Of a stretch of 64,000 bases of DNA, positions 33,770 through 44,464 are shown in pieces. Made by a program: the position numbers and the translations under genes. How positions within the stretch are numbered: position 1 is the stretch's first letter; every line of letters begins with the position of its first letter. Source of the stretch: Cladophialophora immunda (lineage: Eukaryota > Ascomycota > Eurotiomycetes > Chaetothyriales > Herpotrichiellaceae); NCBI RefSeq assembly GCF_000835495.1, contig NW_015622542.1:4300485-4364484 (forward strand), in the 5' to 3' direction. The notes under the pieces were generated by a model. That model was not told the DNA's origin and made no database searches. It worked only from the letters and a program-made list of their open reading frames with translations.

Positions 33770-36700
33770 TCACGGTTTTGTGCCAACAAAGTCGTACTGT
33801 CTGATGGCCTGTAGGAAGCGGTAGACGTCTTCACATATAGGTGTACTCTGGAGTCTCCCTTCTTCCAGCAGATCCAAACACAGTTTGAGGGCGTCATAAG
33901 ATTCCGTGACGGGAGTCAACAACCCGGTGGCGTGAAGCACACAAGGAATACCCTCTCCTTGACGTAACACTCTTCCATGGGGCCCAAAGTCTTGCTCGGG
34001 ATCGTTCAATGGTATCCGAGGAGCAGCCCCAAAATCCAGGTCGTAGGCCTGTTGCGTGCGGCCTGGTTGGAGCTTACATCCAATGCCGTAAGCCCACATA
34101 ATCAACGACACGCGGAACAAAGCTATCGGCCACCAGAGCGGGCGCAGGACAATATACTCTGGACACTGCAAAACCTTTAGGACTTGGCCTACATGCGCCA
34201 GCGCCTTGAGCGAGGCCGGTGACCGAACCCATCGTTGGAATTGTGGTATGAGTGGCTTGGCACCAGCTGGGCCTTCTCGGCCAGCGAGGAGTTGGATGTC
34301 ACTGAAACATATAAGCAGTTCCAGCCATACTAAATGGTAAATCAGTTTGCATGCAAGGGTCATTTCGGTCTCGCCATCACCGCCGAGGACTCTTTGGCTC
34401 AGAATGTACCACTTGATCAGCATGGTTTGTAGTTCTTCTTGTCGGAGAGACGCAAAACTGCTGGATTCGAGATGGGGTTCGTCGGCATAAGGTTCTGTAC
34501 TGACAAAGCGATTACTTTGGACGAACTGAGTGACTTGAGTCTGAATAGCACACAGCAGGAGCCTCAGCTGTAAGGCGGTGACATGGCAATGCAGCTCAAG
34601 AAAGTCGTGTCGAAGAAACATGCAGTAGAACGCCGCCAGGGACGGTGGATGCAGTCGTGAGTGATTGCCTGGGCCCTGCAGTTGACCATAGCGCTCTACC
34701 AGCGCCCTCCATTCCTCTTCAGTCTCTGCAAAGAAGAGCTCGTCTGCACAGGGAATGGGGCTGCGCATGTCCGAGAAGTGGATTGTAGGGGATAAACAGT
34801 GGAAGAGACCAATCTCTTGTTCCACGATATACCAGACATAACCCATTCTAGAGGTTTTATATCAGTGATGTTGTCTAGTAAAAGGCTCCTGGTATTCAGA
34901 CAGGTGAATGGGAGGGAATCTCACATACCGAGTCTTCCGCTCTCTGCTTATCCAGGCTCCCCAATTGGCGAAGCTGGACTCAGCACTCTGCAGATCGACG
35001 GAAGCAGTAGACTTGAAATAGCCTCGGCGGAGAAATGCCTACATGGGTGTCAGATCAATATCCTGTCTCGACGAGAAAGTAGTGGTCATGGTCTCACTGA
35101 CCGTTGAAAAGGTACCCCGAAACGCCTCCGCGAGCTCCGCGTGTCTTTTGTTGCCGCACCAAGCGCTCAACACGGTGACTAGGAGCGCGGTACTCATGGT
35201 CCAAATATCATTGATCTGATTTTCATCCCTTGTCATTGTTTCGTTGATCATGTTGCGTATGAGAAAGGCCAGCTGGATCGCGAACGATCGAGCTTCCGGC
35301 ACGGGGATGGTGAGACAACCAAGGGCCATCAAGGTGGAAAAGAACAGGCCGATGTCAGAATAAGCTTCATCTTTTGCCCAGGTGGACTCGAAGAAGGTAC
35401 TTGGATGTACCATTGGGTAGAGTAAAGCGAGATTCCGATGACATTCCGCGAATATTGCCTGGACGGTCTGAAGAGGTGGAAACAGGTGTGGAATCTTCCT
35501 CACAAGATCTTGATCCAGTGCCTTGGACACCATGACATGTATACGAGAAGAAACAGTGTCGCGAAGTCCATCGGCGACCACCGGCCCTAAAGTCTGTCTC
35601 AAGCTGGATCTGCCGTCAAACGTGTGAATCTGTGCCCAACTTTTTGAATCGTGCAGGAAGTCGCAAATCCGTATCACTTCAACAGTAGGTCCCTTTTTCA
35701 AGGGATGAGAATGAACCCAGTCGGCATATGGATCCACCGTGTTGTCCACGCCGTTTGGCCCATGTGCGCCATTGACAGAGTTCTGGGTGCTGGTTCCTTG
35801 TCCTAGAACCACATCGTCGGAAACAAATACCTCAGGAAACCAGAAGAGCTGCGTCAGATTCTCGTACTCGAATGGATTGTGGCAGTCAAATGAAGCAAAG
35901 TCGTTCCACAGAGGTCCGCCACTCAGTCCAAACGTGTTCAAGTGGTGCGTATTTGCAGTACTGATCATCGGTTCTGTCGGCTGCTGTTGATCTAGGGGCA
36001 CTGGGTCCTTGTCCAGTGGTACTCGGTCGGAAGTCTTGTCGTCAGACTGCCCGTTCTTTTCAACACTGTCTATCGAGTCATTAGACACGACCCGCTTCTT
36101 CTTTCATTGCGCTTCGGATTTACCTTGTCCATCTGCCCACTCCATGCTTTGGTGGGAAGGCTAATGGAAATGAGGGAGTCAGCGATTCAACTTTTCTCTC
36201 TTGGTAGGTCTTCCCTACCCCTAGAGCCGGCCAAGATATGTCTTCCGATCGAGTGTCGACAACATCAATCTCCCTGTGCATCTCTTTGCTGGCGCCGCAA
36301 TTTTGATGAGCAAGCTCATGATTTGGAAGGACACATCGTCTCTTGAGGGGATGTGGTCTATCCAATGTACAGAGTCTTCCCCTAGCAAGGCACTGGCCAC
36401 ACGGTATTCGTCCGTCACATCTTGTCTTTGATCGGGAGCAGGCATCGCAAGCAGCAGAAGCTCGCTTTGACCGGCTTGAAATATCCTGGCTTGAGGTTGT
36501 CGAGGAGGAAGACGCCTCTTCCGCGGGCCGGTGTATGGAGATATGCCTCTTCAGAGCATCGCTGGAAAGAAATAGGATCAACCTTGAATGTCACGAAACC
36601 AAAAATTGGCAAGGTAGTGGATCATGATGACGGACCTTCTGCTGAATGTTTGCGAGCATATGTCACATCGGAACGATCGCAACTCGGTATCTGACGCAGT

Positions 36701-36830
36701 GATCAGTTGCCTCGTCACGGCCGCTTGGAAGCGAAGCCTTACGTTTGATAGTGTGTCGCTGCAAGTGCTCCCTTCTAGAGAAGCTCTGCTGACACAGGGT
36801 GCAACGGTAGGGTGACCCGAAAGGCAACAT
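33770..36830 (-). CDS. Hybrid transcription factor: two C2H2 fingers plus Zn2Cys6 and fungal_trans domain
   Basis: Exons on the minus strand: 36830-36743, 36690-36636, 36561-36124, 36065-35102, 35038-34929 and 34847-33770, giving 910 aa. Finger 1 uses C10, C13, H26 and H30. Finger 2, split by intron 2, uses C38, C41, H54 and H58. Both fit C-x2-C-x12-H-x3-H. The Zn2Cys6 cluster is C86, C89, C96, C102, C105 and C112 with spacing 2-6-5-2-6. An in-frame TGA just before the ATG fixes the start. After an acidic linker, the fungal-specific regulatory domain runs from about residue 240 (IFAECHRNLALLYPMVHPSTFFES, then AFLRRGYFKSTASVDLQSAESSFANWGAWISRERKTR). Nuclear pathway-specific regulator by family. 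The direct neighbours are the P450 and, divergently, the CoA-transferase. Motif 37271-37298 lies in its own promoter. Confidence 0.88.
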
Positions 36831-38176
36831 GGGATGTCAACTGGTGCACTCTGATGCACCGGCTGAGTGTTTGGTTACTGTTATGATTCGACAATACGCT
36901 CCTTGAACAGCCTCTTAGACTTTTGTTGCGTGTTTCGGCGAGCAACTACCAGCTGGCCTGAGGAATTCGAGTAGAGGAGCAAAGTGAGCCCAAAGACGTG
37001 AAAGAAATTCAACGGAGCCAGACAGCAACTGCCTGGCTGGCTGATAGTTGGGGGAGATGCACGGGGCTGCCCCCACTCACTCGCAAGGCTGCTTCCCCGG
37101 TTTCAAGGCAACCAACTTGAGAAGTTCTGGCATCGTAATACTCCATACACGGAAAAGATCTCGTCTCTAGCTTCATTTCTCCGCAATACCGACAGTACGG
37201 GATCCAATCCTTGGTGATTTCTACCAGCCTCGGCCGCTCGGTTACGTCGAAAAAGTGGTCGATGCTTAAATTCGGCTCGGCTGTGGTGGGGGTGGCGTTG
37301 CTGCAGAGGTCAACACTTATTTGTGTGTCCATTCTGGTGATGCACAAGTCTTCTTTTGACCAGCAGAATGCTGACCAGTCTTCGTGCCATGCTTCCTGAC
37401 CACTCCCGCTCCCGCTCCCACGAGCCAGTCAAGGAGTACCTCGTGGTATGAGTGTTCTTCGGACCACAAACCATACTTCCCGTGTACTGGTTCTGAGCTA
37501 TTGACTCTAGACTCTGAATGAAATGGCAACACAGAGCACCTGGTAGATAATTGCAAAAAGCAAAGCTGTCAGCACAGAGCGAATACGTTCCCTCGCCTTA
37601 TCAGTGCTACATGACCAGAGAGGTGCAGTCTCGATTTCTAGGGGCATTCATTCAAGTCGGTATTTTGGAGCAGCTGGTGCGTAGTTTCTTTTCTGATACT
37701 AGTCCTAGGGGACTTGACATTGTTGTGTAGTCTTAGTGCCCATGAAGCCAATTCGACTCCTAGTCGATTTATACCAGGAGATATGTTAGGTGAACCAAGT
37801 ACCTCTGCAACAACCAAGCCGTCAAGCTGTTGTGCACGGACAGAAACACAGCAGCCGAAATCGGAAATAAGGCGGAGACCCCTCGGCATTTGAAGTGCAC
37901 GTGACATATGTTCTCCGCACCGGGGAAACACCGCCCCTGTCGCCGACGCTGCAGCCTTGTGCGGGGAAAGGCTGTCAATGTCAACAAGCGACCGAGTCCG
38001 GAGGCAGATTCCCAGCTCCTGCCCTGTTTCTGACTGCCTCCCTGCCGCCCCATTGCTTTTGTGTTATGATAAGCTCTAAGCCCCTGACCATCTAGCTTTG
38101 AAGAGGATTGAAAAATCTCTGAAGCTGAGGAGAGAACCACACAGATATCTGCAGGGCACAGCAGCGGTCAGTCAAG
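36831..38176. promoter_or_regulatory. Divergent promoter region, regulator / CoA-transferase
   Basis: A 1.3 kb interval between two divergent starts. It carries the 28 bp motif copy at 37271-37298. A weaker resemblance to one half of it, CAGCCGAAATCGGAA at about 37852-37866, lies 311 bp before the CoA-transferase start. No gene is seen. Confidence 0.45.
37271..37298 (-). promoter_or_regulatory. 28 bp shared promoter motif, regulator copy
   Basis: Same motif and same orientation relative to transcription as 33351-33378 (25 of 28 identical), 441 bp before the regulator ATG. It suggests autoregulation if the hybrid zinc-finger protein is the binder. Confidence 0.55.
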
Positions 38177-39643
38177 ATGGGGGGACTTCAGCAAGACTTT
38201 TTGAGGCTGCTCCGCCGACCTAGCACTCCGAGAAGGTTCCCATGCCTCATGACAGGCTCTGGTAATAGGAGATATTCCATCAAGACAGGCCCAACAAGGA
38301 AGGATCGAATACCGCTCTCTCGCTGGAATGCTCAACCGGGACCGATGCCACCCAGGGGCGTTGCGTCTTGCCGCTGTCAGAGCACGCTCAATGTCCCGGA
38401 TGCAGAGGCATTCCAGTTCAACGCACCCTCCAGCCGACCCCTCTCCGACATAACGATCGTCGCCCTCGAGCAGGTCATCTCCATGCCTCTCGCGACCCGC
38501 CATCTCGCCGACCTCGGGGCTCGGGTCATCAAGATCGAGCGGCCCGGGACGGGGGACTTTGTGCGGCACCACGACAAGCGCGTCCGCGGGAAACTCTGCA
38601 GCCACTTCGTGTGGACCAACCGCAACAAGGAGTCTCTGGCGTTAGATATCAAGGAGCCGCGCGACATGGAGGTGCTCCGGAAGTTGGTCTGCGAGAAGGC
38701 CGACGTGTTTGTTCAGAACCTGAGGCCCGGCGATGCCGAAAAGATGGGACTGGGCTACGAAGACATGAAGGCCATGATGAATGCCGCGTATCCCGGGGAA
38801 GCGAGGGGCGACAGGTTGATCTATGCGTCGATCAGCGGGTACGGAGCCAACGGACCGTACGCGCACAAGAAAGCGTACGATTTACTCGTGCAGGCGGAGG
38901 CCGGGTTGGTGAGCATCACCGGCACCAAGGACGAGATGGCCAAGGTAGGATGCTCGATAGCGGATATCGCAGCGGGCATCTATGCATACAGCAGCATTTT
39001 GGGGGCAATCATCCAAAGACAGAAGACCGGGAGGGGATGCGAGATCGACGTCTCCATGCTGGAGTCACTGGTCGAGTGGATGGGGTTCCCGTTGTACTAT
39101 GCGTTTGAAGGCCAAACGGCGCCGAAACGCGCGGGCGCCGCTCATGCGAGCATCTACCCCTACGGCCCGTTTTCGACCGGCGTCGCACCGGACGGGAGCC
39201 TGGGCGCGCAGGTCATGCTCGGCGTGCAGAACGAGCGGGAGTGGAAGATCCTGGCCACCGAGGTCCTCGAGCGCGGGGATCTGACCACGAACCCCAAGTT
39301 CCAGGACACGGCCTCGCGGAGTGACAACCGGGCCGAGCTCGAAGCGATCATCAGCGGCATCTTCGCCTCGTGGGGAGGCGGCGCCGAGGAGGTCGTCAGG
39401 CGGCTGGAGAAGGCCGGCATCGCGAACGCAAAGGTCAACGACATGCAGGGTGTGTGGGAGCATGAACAGCTCGCGGCGCGGAAGCGGTTCAGGCAGGTCG
39501 ACACTGAAGTCGGGCCCATCCAGGCCTTCCTGCCGCCTGGGATGAGCTCCGATCTGGACGCGCGGATGGAGAGGATCCCCGCGGTGGGAGAGCACAATGA
39601 GAAGATATTGAGTGAGCTGGGCGATTCAAAGGCAAAAATATAG
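38177..39643 (+). CDS. Class III (CaiB/BaiF) CoA-transferase, probably mitochondrial
   Basis: Single exon, 488 aa. The first ~70 residues are arginine-rich with few acids (MGGLQQDFLRLLRRPSTPRR) and read as a mitochondrial presequence. The transferase core follows: LEQVISMPLATRHLADLGARVIKIERPGTGDFVR, then WTNRNKESLALDIKEPRD, the LIYASISGYGANGPY block, and SIADIAAGIYAYSSIL. In the last block D263 aligns with the aspartate that forms the acyl-anhydride intermediate in formyl-CoA transferase. Members move CoA between dicarboxylic or hydroxy acids (oxalate, glutarate, mesaconate, bile acids); the acceptor is not readable here. The orientation is divergent from the regulator gene. Coding GC is higher than in surrounding DNA, giving long shadow frames. 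Confidence 0.9.
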   Translation: MGGLQQDFLRLLRRPSTPRRFPCLMTGSGNRRYSIKTGPTRKDRIPLSRWNAQPGPMPPRGVASCRCQSTLNVPDAEAFQFNAPSSRPLSDITIVALEQVISMPLATRHLADLGARVIKIERPGTGDFVRHHDKRVRGKLCSHFVWTNRNKESLALDIKEPRDMEVLRKLVCEKADVFVQNLRPGDAEKMGLGYEDMKAMMNAAYPGEARGDRLIYASISGYGANGPYAHKKAYDLLVQAEAGLVSITGTKDEMAKVGCSIADIAAGIYAYSSILGAIIQRQKTGRGCEIDVSMLESLVEWMGFPLYYAFEGQTAPKRAGAAHASIYPYGPFSTGVAPDGSLGAQVMLGVQNEREWKILATEVLERGDLTTNPKFQDTASRSDNRAELEAIISGIFASWGGGAEEVVRRLEKAGIANAKVNDMQGVWEHEQLAARKRFRQVDTEVGPIQAFLPPGMSSDLDARMERIPAVGEHNEKILSELGDSKAKI

Positions 39644-40093
39644 AAAGTATGAAGCTTCTGGTTCACATCTGGTGTCTGGCTTCGTACTGCAAGATTTTAT
39701 ATTCTGACAGGCTGGAATGCTCGTGGGGATTATATAGAGATAGAGGCATTGGTTAAGCAGACTGTTAGCGGCTAGCAGAGTACGAGTTACAGTCTTTCCC
39801 GGTTCTGCTGAAGTTATCGTTACACCATATATAGCCTGAAGAATGCTCGACGACAAAGTAACAACCGATGTGTTAGTGGTAGCTCGTGGAAGGATGTATC
39901 AAGGAACATAAGGAAGCATTAAGCATTCCAGTTTGAAAAGGCGGGCACGATACTCATTATAATAAAAGGTATAGTAAAGACAATTCTCAACCTGATAGCC
40001 AACTACGTCTCAGCTAACCACCCAGCATGGCAACCTAGTCATTTGCACCAATACAAGGTCCTCGCGGCTTCGATATATGCACCCACCGAGTAG
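39644..40093. other. Convergent intergenic region
   Basis: 3' flanks of the CoA-transferase (plus) and the membrane protein (minus). AT-rich near 39950-39990. No gene is seen. Confidence 0.4.
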
Positions 40094-40965
40094 CTATTTC
40101 GGTATGTGAGCGGTCCCAGGCATCTCTGGTGCATCGTCGGCATACTCTGCCTCACGCCTCTTCACGCGGATCCTGTAGATGACGAACCCAATAATACCAG
40201 CGATAATCAGGACACCTGCCACTCCTCCCACGGCGCCACCCACAATCGCAGCCGTGTGGTTGGGTTCAGCCTTTTGAATCACTGCGGCTGGGGAAGTGGA
40301 TGTGACGGAGGTAGTGGTAGAAGATGGTGGAGGCGTCGTCGTACTGCTTGTCTTTGATGTCGTTGTTATTGTCGTCGTCGTGGTGGTCGGTGGCGAAGGT
40401 GGTGGTGAGCTTGCCGTCACATAGGCCGCAGTGGTGCCACATTGAAAGGTTGTGTATGCCGCGATTCCATAAGTGAGGACGATGGTCACGCACTCTGGGT
40501 AAGAATCGCCTTTTCCACTACATATTTGTTTCAGTATAGAGGCCATTTGAGTCTCTTCTATACATACCAGATCCCTGTTTGGAAACCAATGCACCCGGTG
40601 GTCACACCACATATGGACGAACTTTCAGCTATATCGACACAGCTGGTCGTGTAATAGCAATCACTGACGAAGTCCCCGTTTGCGTCGACCGAGCAGCAGG
40701 CCATGAAGCGGAGGTTCCCATTGTAGGCACAATACTCATTCGGGGGACAAGTTATCGGCTCGTCGTTGAATATTGCACATGTGTCCGTGAGATCCCTCTT
40801 CTGCAGCCGGCGGCGATAGAGGTTGTAGTAGGGAGCAGGTGTCGGCATTGGCGACCAGCCACGAGGATCGAGGCCGATGAATCCAGTCTCCATGGCGCCG
40901 ACATAGTCGAGGGCATATGCCACGCCTAGGGCGTGGACAAGAACTGCAAGCGCCGCGAAAAACAT
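40094..40965 (-). CDS. Secreted-type Cys-rich single-pass membrane protein
   Basis: Exons on the minus strand 40965-40568 and 40517-40094, 273 aa. Signal peptide about 1-19 (MFFAALAVLVHALGVAYA). The cysteine-rich ectodomain has ITCPPNEYCAYN, MACCSVDANGDFVSDC and SSICGVTTGCIG, and then CGKGDSYPEC after the intron. A threonine/serine/proline stalk follows. A glycine-rich membrane span (about 222-247) ends in basic RIRVKRRE and a short cytosolic tail. The architecture matches the proteins at 28792 and, in its stalk and span, 42734, though sequence similarity between them looks low. A plasma-membrane or wall-sensor role is inferred from architecture only. Confidence 0.78.
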
Positions 40966-41702
40966 GCTTGCACTATTTCTTCAGACTTCCCTGGAAAAGA
41001 CGTGCTCTGTTTTCTGGTGATCAAGGCAGGGAGACTTGTCCCCAGAACCCTCTTCCCTGACCTTCCCCTCTCTTAAGCACTGAGGCATTTTCCCGTCTCC
41101 AGCCTGATGTTGCGCTTTCGACTTCTCTCGCCCCTCCCGCCGAGCTTTTTGTGCTTCTTCCTGAGCTAGCATTTGGGATGCATACACGAGATAGCCCCAA
41201 TGGTCTCCTGCACGCAGTCCAGTTGAGGCGTTGACATCTTTCAGCTGACACCGCTCTTGCGCTGCTTTTACAGTCCTGATCAGGCTGAGGCTTCGCACGA
41301 TTGGCTGCGTTGCGACGACGGGAAACGCCCAGGCCGATTTATCCAACCACCAAGCTGCTTTCGGAACTGTGGCTTCACCCAACTTCGTGGAACCGACCTC
41401 GCCTTTCGTATATGCATGCTGAGTTGAGGTCTGTGACTTAGCCCCCTTCCTTATCAACCCCGCTCAAGTGCCCTGCGCCCGGTGCTGCCTGGTCGGCTGA
41501 CTCTGTCGCTCCTGAGTCTCCTGTGTCCAGAACGTTGGCGACGGACTCCCCCCCTCCCCCCCCGCGTGAACAAGTGTGTTTTCAGCCTCACCGGTCAACT
41601 TCGAAGCGAAGGAGGTGGAAGGTTGGTAACTTACTAAGATCCCAGCCTGATCAGAACGATTTTGGGCCTTGCTCTGAGTTTGCTATCCATCATCTTGCAA
41701 CC
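40966..41702. other. Divergent upstream region
   Basis: Between the starts of the minus-strand membrane protein and the plus-strand helical protein. The plus frame is open from 41523, but that part is proline/arginine-rich and unlike the conserved part that begins at 41703. A minus open frame at 40981-41457 is not supported. Confidence 0.4.
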
Positions 41703-42620
41703 ATGAGCGGGAATCCGTGGTCGGCAATAACTGCTGGCGTCAGTTCGGGCCTAACCTTTGTCTTCAAGATTTGCGAGGTCACCTACGCTCTAAGGGCCGT
41801 CGATCAACAGACGAGAGAGTATCTCATCACCGCGCAGCACGCCTGGACCAACATCAAAACCTGCCGCGATTTACTCAGTCACCAGCAAGACCTGCTGCCG
41901 TTGTCGGAACGGAAGGACTATGAACGAGTGATGGAGGAAACGAAGAGAGCGGCCGAAGAGGTCGCTCTGCTCCTTGAGCCCGCCCGGGTCGACCTGGATG
42001 CGGACTGCAAAATCCATTTCTCGACCCGAGTCATGTGGGTGCTAAGCGACAATTCCAACGTCGGCGCGGCGTTGAAACGGTTGGATATCGTCCACACAAC
42101 TCTCACGCAGAACATCGCGACGCTGAGGCTTCTGAGGTCTTACGGCACCTCCGGGCTCGAGCCGGTGCGCAGCAAAGAAAGGCCTCCCAGCTACAATACC
42201 AGCCAGCTGCTTCAATGGAAGCACATGAGCAGGCTGACCCCGAAGCCGAGCTTTGAAGATCTTCGTACTCTACGGGCCGACCCCGAAAACACAACGCGCG
42301 AGGCGGCACCGCCGATGAAAGAACTTCCTCCAGAAATGCCCGCCGATGTCCCAGCACAATTTATACGCAATGTAACGGGTCAGAGAAGTCCGACCATTGA
42401 GCTGTCACCGACCCGGATCCGTAGTGAAACGTCGACTCTGGTAGAAGTGCCCTGTGGCAATGAACCAGTGCCGACCATGAGAACCACGGGGTCAGCGATA
42501 GGGTCAATGACGGGGTCGACACTTGAGACGAGCGAGTACAAGCCTCGGACTTGGCTCGAGCACCAAGCAATGAAGTCAAGTATGCTAAGCGAGAGAAGAG
42601 CAAGAGCAACCCACGTTTGA
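41703..42620 (+). CDS. Helical N-terminal-domain protein (HeLo/STAND-N-like?), unknown
   Basis: About 305 aa from the methionine at 41703 (MSGNPWSAITAGVSSGLTFVFKICEVTYAL). A start at 41523 would add 60 residues of poor coding character. Residues 1-150 look all-helical, with an N-terminal glycine/serine hydrophobic segment followed by long amphipathic helices (EYLITAQHAWTNIKTCRDLLSHQ, YERVMEETKRAAEEVALLLEPARVDLD). This is the general look of the N-terminal helical domains of fungal STAND and HET-S-like proteins. The C-terminal half is disordered, serine/threonine/proline rich. No nucleotide-binding or repeat domain follows, so it would be a stand-alone version. The family assignment is tentative. 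An AATAAA lies at 42716. Confidence 0.6.
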   Translation: MSGNPWSAITAGVSSGLTFVFKICEVTYALRAVDQQTREYLITAQHAWTNIKTCRDLLSHQQDLLPLSERKDYERVMEETKRAAEEVALLLEPARVDLDADCKIHFSTRVMWVLSDNSNVGAALKRLDIVHTTLTQNIATLRLLRSYGTSGLEPVRSKERPPSYNTSQLLQWKHMSRLTPKPSFEDLRTLRADPENTTREAAPPMKELPPEMPADVPAQFIRNVTGQRSPTIELSPTRIRSETSTLVEVPCGNEPVPTMRTTGSAIGSMTGSTLETSEYKPRTWLEHQAMKSSMLSERRARATHV

Positions 42621-42715
42621 AGGAAAATGGAGAAGTTGATTTGATAGTTTTGTGTATATGAAAACGAGTCAGGGACTGTTATTACCGCGTTGAATAGGCT
42701 TTCCAATCATGTTTC

Positions 42716-42721
42716 AATAAA
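42716..42721 (+). terminator. Possible polyadenylation signal
   Basis: AATAAA, 96 bp after the stop of the plus-strand helical-protein gene and 13 bp before the stop of the opposing gene. The two transcripts probably overlap at their 3' ends. Confidence 0.4.
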
Positions 42722-42733
42722 GCAGAGATTACT

Positions 42734-44025
42734 TCACACGCGCCTCTTGACAAGTGGTTGAATGGTTTGTGGTGGTTGAATCTCTCCTCCCATACCATCG
42801 TGCGTCTTCAAAAGTGAGGGCACAGTGGCAACAGTCGGTGTTGATCGCCGCGAGGCATCCGACGCCGGGCCCCAGTCGAACTTGAACGTGGCGGGCTGTG
42901 AGTACAACCAAAGTGCAACCTTCACTGCGGTCCGCAGCACCTCGGCGAGATGCTTGACCTTTTGCTCCGCATTCTGCGGTTGACTGAACGCAGCGAAGCG
43001 ATCGGAGAATGTCTTCGCGAGGTTGTACAGATGGGCGTCTTGTGCAGTAGAGTCGGACTCCTTGCCGTCGAACAAGTCCGGGCGGAGGTATGCAGTGAGC
43101 ATACGCCAGCGAGACAGAGCCAGATGGAAGTCTGGAGATCAGTTAGTTTTGCTTTTTTTTGCGGGCGAGGGAGAGGGGTTGACGTACTACGATCACCGGA
43201 TTTTGGAGTGGAGAGAACCAGCACGTTAGAGACCTCGTAGGGCAATAGGCAGTCTGAGCCATGCGAAGGGGAGACAAGCTGGACGACATGAAATGCGAGG
43301 CAGTGCTTGATGATTGTGACTTTACGCTGGGATGTGTTGAGGAGAATACCCAAGGGCATAGGCAGCTCTGGAGTCCCGAATCTCGAGAGCTCGCTCTGTT
43401 GCTCGGGCGTCAATTGTAGGGGCTGGTCGCTGTAATAATTGTCGACGTGAAGTTCGATCTGATCAAACAGAAGCAAAACCCTCTGCTTGACGGTGGCATC
43501 ATCTGCCTGCTGAGGGAGGAAGGCGTCGATGTTGACGTTGGGCTGGACAGCAATGGCGGCAACGCTGGGGCGAGCGAGAGACTTGTCCGGGTCCTTGTCA
43601 CTTCTAAGAGATTTGTTTGAGAGACGAGAATGTGCTTGGCGATGCCTGGACGAGGATTTCGTCTGGCTTCGACGTAGAAGCACCATGAATAAGAAGGCGA
43701 GAAGAGCACCGAGAGCGGCGCATCCAATGGCGACTCCAGCTATTCCTCCGGCAGAGAGGTGATTCGAACCCGTCGGTGGGGTTGTTTGTGGATTGTCTGT
43801 CACGGCGGCCGAGGGTGAAGCCGAAGCACTTGGAGTCGAACTCGTCAAGAAATTGGTTGATGTATTGCTTGGTGGACTGGTTGATGAGACGCTTAGGGAG
43901 GTAGACGATGAGGGAGTTGTTGAATTACTTGGGGTGGGATTTTGTAAGGCTGGATTGGTATTTGGCGACCCTGTAGGACCGGGACCGCCAGTGTCACCGA
44001 CGAGGGAAGAATCGGTGGTTGACAT
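42734..44025 (-). CDS. Ser/Thr-rich single-pass membrane protein with cytosolic domain
   Basis: Exons on the minus strand 44025-43191 and 43131-42734, 410 aa. Residues 1-90 are a serine/threonine/proline-rich low-complexity segment without a signal peptide, so insertion would be signal-anchor type. The single membrane span is about 92-117 (GGIAGVAIGCAALGALLAFLFMVLL), followed by RRSQTKSSSRHRQ. The cytosolic part (about 160-380) is folded-looking, with helices such as VKQRVLLLFDQIELHVDNYYSD and HFHLALSRWRMLTAYLRPDLFDGKE. The family is common in filamentous fungi but unnamed to me. The intron GTAGTA..CCAG joins in frame. The gene is convergent with the helical protein, 113 bp apart. Confidence 0.72.
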
Positions 44026-44464
44026 GCTTGGTGTCTTCGAAACGTGTCTGCTACCCTGAATGCCGTAGAAGAGAATGATCGATCGTTTATTTCATTTGAA
44101 GAATGCTTCTTCGTGAAGGTCATTCCTTTTCACCGAGCACGGTGAGGCTGGGACTCGTGAATACGAGGTGGGTGGGTTCACTGCCACCCTGCACAGCAAC
44201 AATTCGCGCAAGCCTTAGCCAAAACAAGACCATCACGAACTTGTCTCGCTGGCGTGCATATTGGACCCCTCCGTCGTGCAGGAAAGGATGGTACCATTTA
44301 CTTGCTGCTTTTAAGGTCGTATGGGGGCGCACACTGCCTCAGCGATGGGGTGGTTATGCCTTCTCAGCCTGAGAGAGGGTAGTTGGGCAATCGTGATTCC
44401 TGAAGAGGTCAGCCTATGCCCCTCGAGAGCTCTCCTACCTTGCAAGAAGGTCCAGGAATCAAAC
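44026..44464. other. Divergent promoter region, membrane protein / Hsp70-like
   Basis: Upstream of both the minus-strand membrane protein and the plus-strand Hsp70-like gene. No further gene is seen. Confidence 0.4.

Noticed and set aside
38368..39108. Second plus-strand frame of 246 codons within the CoA-transferase gene
   Set aside because: Overlaps conserved coding sequence in another frame and is arginine-rich, as expected of a shadow frame.
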